From Pseudoscleropodium purum (lineage: Eukaryota; Streptophyta; Bryopsida; Hypnales; Brachytheciaceae), in NCBI GenBank assembly GCA_963969395.1, contig OZ017804.1:14198001-14262000 (forward strand): a DNA stretch of 64,000 nucleotides. The letters run 5' to 3'. Below the pieces are notes generated by a model. That model had not been told where the DNA came from. It searched no databases and saw nothing but the letters and a program-made list of their open reading frames with translations. Made by a program: the position numbers and the translations under genes. Below are positions 63,502 through 64,000 of this stretch, one piece after another. Position 1 is the first letter of the stretch. Each line of letters opens with the position of its first letter.

Positions 63502-64000
63502 ATGGCGCAACGAGCTGGGCGGAGTGTGGGGAATTTCGTCGTAAAGCTGTGGAAACAACAGCCATGGAGACAAGAGATCCGAAACACAAAGAGTACTACT
63601 AGCTTGTGCGATCACGGTAGAACTCTAGCGAATAAGGGTTTTCATGAGATTCAACGATCCGCCCCTTCCTTTCGAGTGGGGCAACAACAGTTCTTGTCCC
63701 CAAATGTAGGGGTCCGGGAGCAATTCTTGCCTCGAAATTTAGGGTTCCAGAACAGGAGGCTCTACTACACGGACTCGCGAGGGGTGGTGCATTTCAAGAG
63801 ACGAGGGCCAACAGTATGGATCCAAGAAACGCGCAGCGGTGGTCAGTCCAACCAGAAGAAGGTCTTGATCATTCTTGGAGTGGCGGGATGTGGCTCTGCG
63901 TATGTTTACTTCAACAATTTGCAAACGGTTCCTTACACCCATCGGCAACACTTCGTCTTGATTGGACCGGCTCTGGAGCGTCAACTGGGAGAGCAGGAAT
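63502..64000 (+). CDS. OMA1: mitochondrial metalloendopeptidase OMA1, 5' part
   Basis: OMA1 is an M48-family zinc protease of the inner mitochondrial membrane that acts in stress-induced processing and membrane quality control. The reading frame from ATG at 63502 stays open for 166 codons to the window edge, so the gene is cut before its HExxH active site. Seen: an Arg-rich, acid-poor N terminus (MAQRAGRSVGNFVVKLWKQQ) typical of a mitochondrial presequence; a FQNRRLYYTDSRGVVHFKRR segment; a hydrophobic span (VLIILGVAGCGSAYVYF) that would anchor it in the inner membrane; and then NLQTVPYTHRQHFVLIGPAL, which matches the plant OMA1 block VPYTKRKHFVLLS just before the peptidase domain. Confidence 0.88.
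   Translation, partial: MAQRAGRSVGNFVVKLWKQQPWRQEIRNTKSTTSLCDHGRTLANKGFHEIQRSAPSFRVGQQQFLSPNVGVREQFLPRNLGFQNRRLYYTDSRGVVHFKRRGPTVWIQETRSGGQSNQKKVLIILGVAGCGSAYVYFNNLQTVPYTHRQHFVLIGPALERQLGEQE

Noticed and set aside
63342..63602. 86-codon plus-strand frame over the OMA1 start
   Set aside because: The conserved OMA1 reading frame beginning at 63502 overlaps it in a different frame.
1..64000. CRISPR arrays, bacterial operons, tRNA or rRNA genes
   Set aside because: Genes have spliceosomal introns and no regularly spaced repeats of CRISPR type or recognisable tRNA/rRNA sequences were seen; small tRNAs could be missed by eye.

Overview
This is a nuclear window from a green plant. It holds a plant-type chloroplast ribosomal protein S20 with a transit peptide, the plant mitochondrial fission factor ELM1, plant-type secreted GH5 hydrolases, an external type II NAD(P)H dehydrogenase and the start of OMA1. 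A gene resembling the ciliary outer-dynein-arm protein ODAD3/ODA10 implies flagellate cells. That points to a seedless plant (moss, liverwort, hornwort, lycophyte, fern) or a streptophyte alga rather than a flowering plant. Introns are short (about 80-1,000 bp) with ordinary GT-AG ends. I cannot name the species.

Layout. 1-7.5 kb: AT-rich repeats, no gene seen. 7.5-14.5 kb: a GC-richer gene island with an intronless GH5 hydrolase (+) and ELM1 (-, ten coding exons, all in phase). 14.5-26.4 kb: repeat-rich spacer with MITE-like elements, a long TA microsatellite, a cluster of short palindrome-like motifs and decayed coding remnants. 26.4-34.3 kb: second GC-richer island with a second GH5 gene (-), preceded by three degenerate tandem copies of its own 5' end, then two internal duplications and a possible small membrane-protein gene (-). 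34.3-60.8 kb: a very AT-rich domain that nevertheless holds three well-preserved genes with mostly A/T-ending codons: a Pmp3/RCI2-like membrane peptide (-), an NDB-type NAD(P)H dehydrogenase (+) and the ODAD3/ODA10-like gene (+). It also holds a broken Penelope-like retroelement (-). 60.8-64 kb: GC-richer again, with plastid S20 (+) and the 5' part of OMA1 (+, cut by the window end).

Functions are not operonic. Three products act at the mitochondrion (ELM1 on the outer surface, NDB on the outer face of the inner membrane, OMA1 in the inner membrane). One acts in the plastid (S20), one in the axoneme (ODAD3-like), one in a cell membrane (Pmp3-like) and two are secreted (GH5).

Most noteworthy: the in-frame ODA-type coiled-coil gene with a puzzling extra exon; the Penelope-like element; the array of duplicated signal-peptide modules upstream of the second GH5 gene; the dead duplicate exon inside the Pmp3-like gene; and the sharp contrast in base composition between genes of the AT-rich domain and those of the flanking islands.
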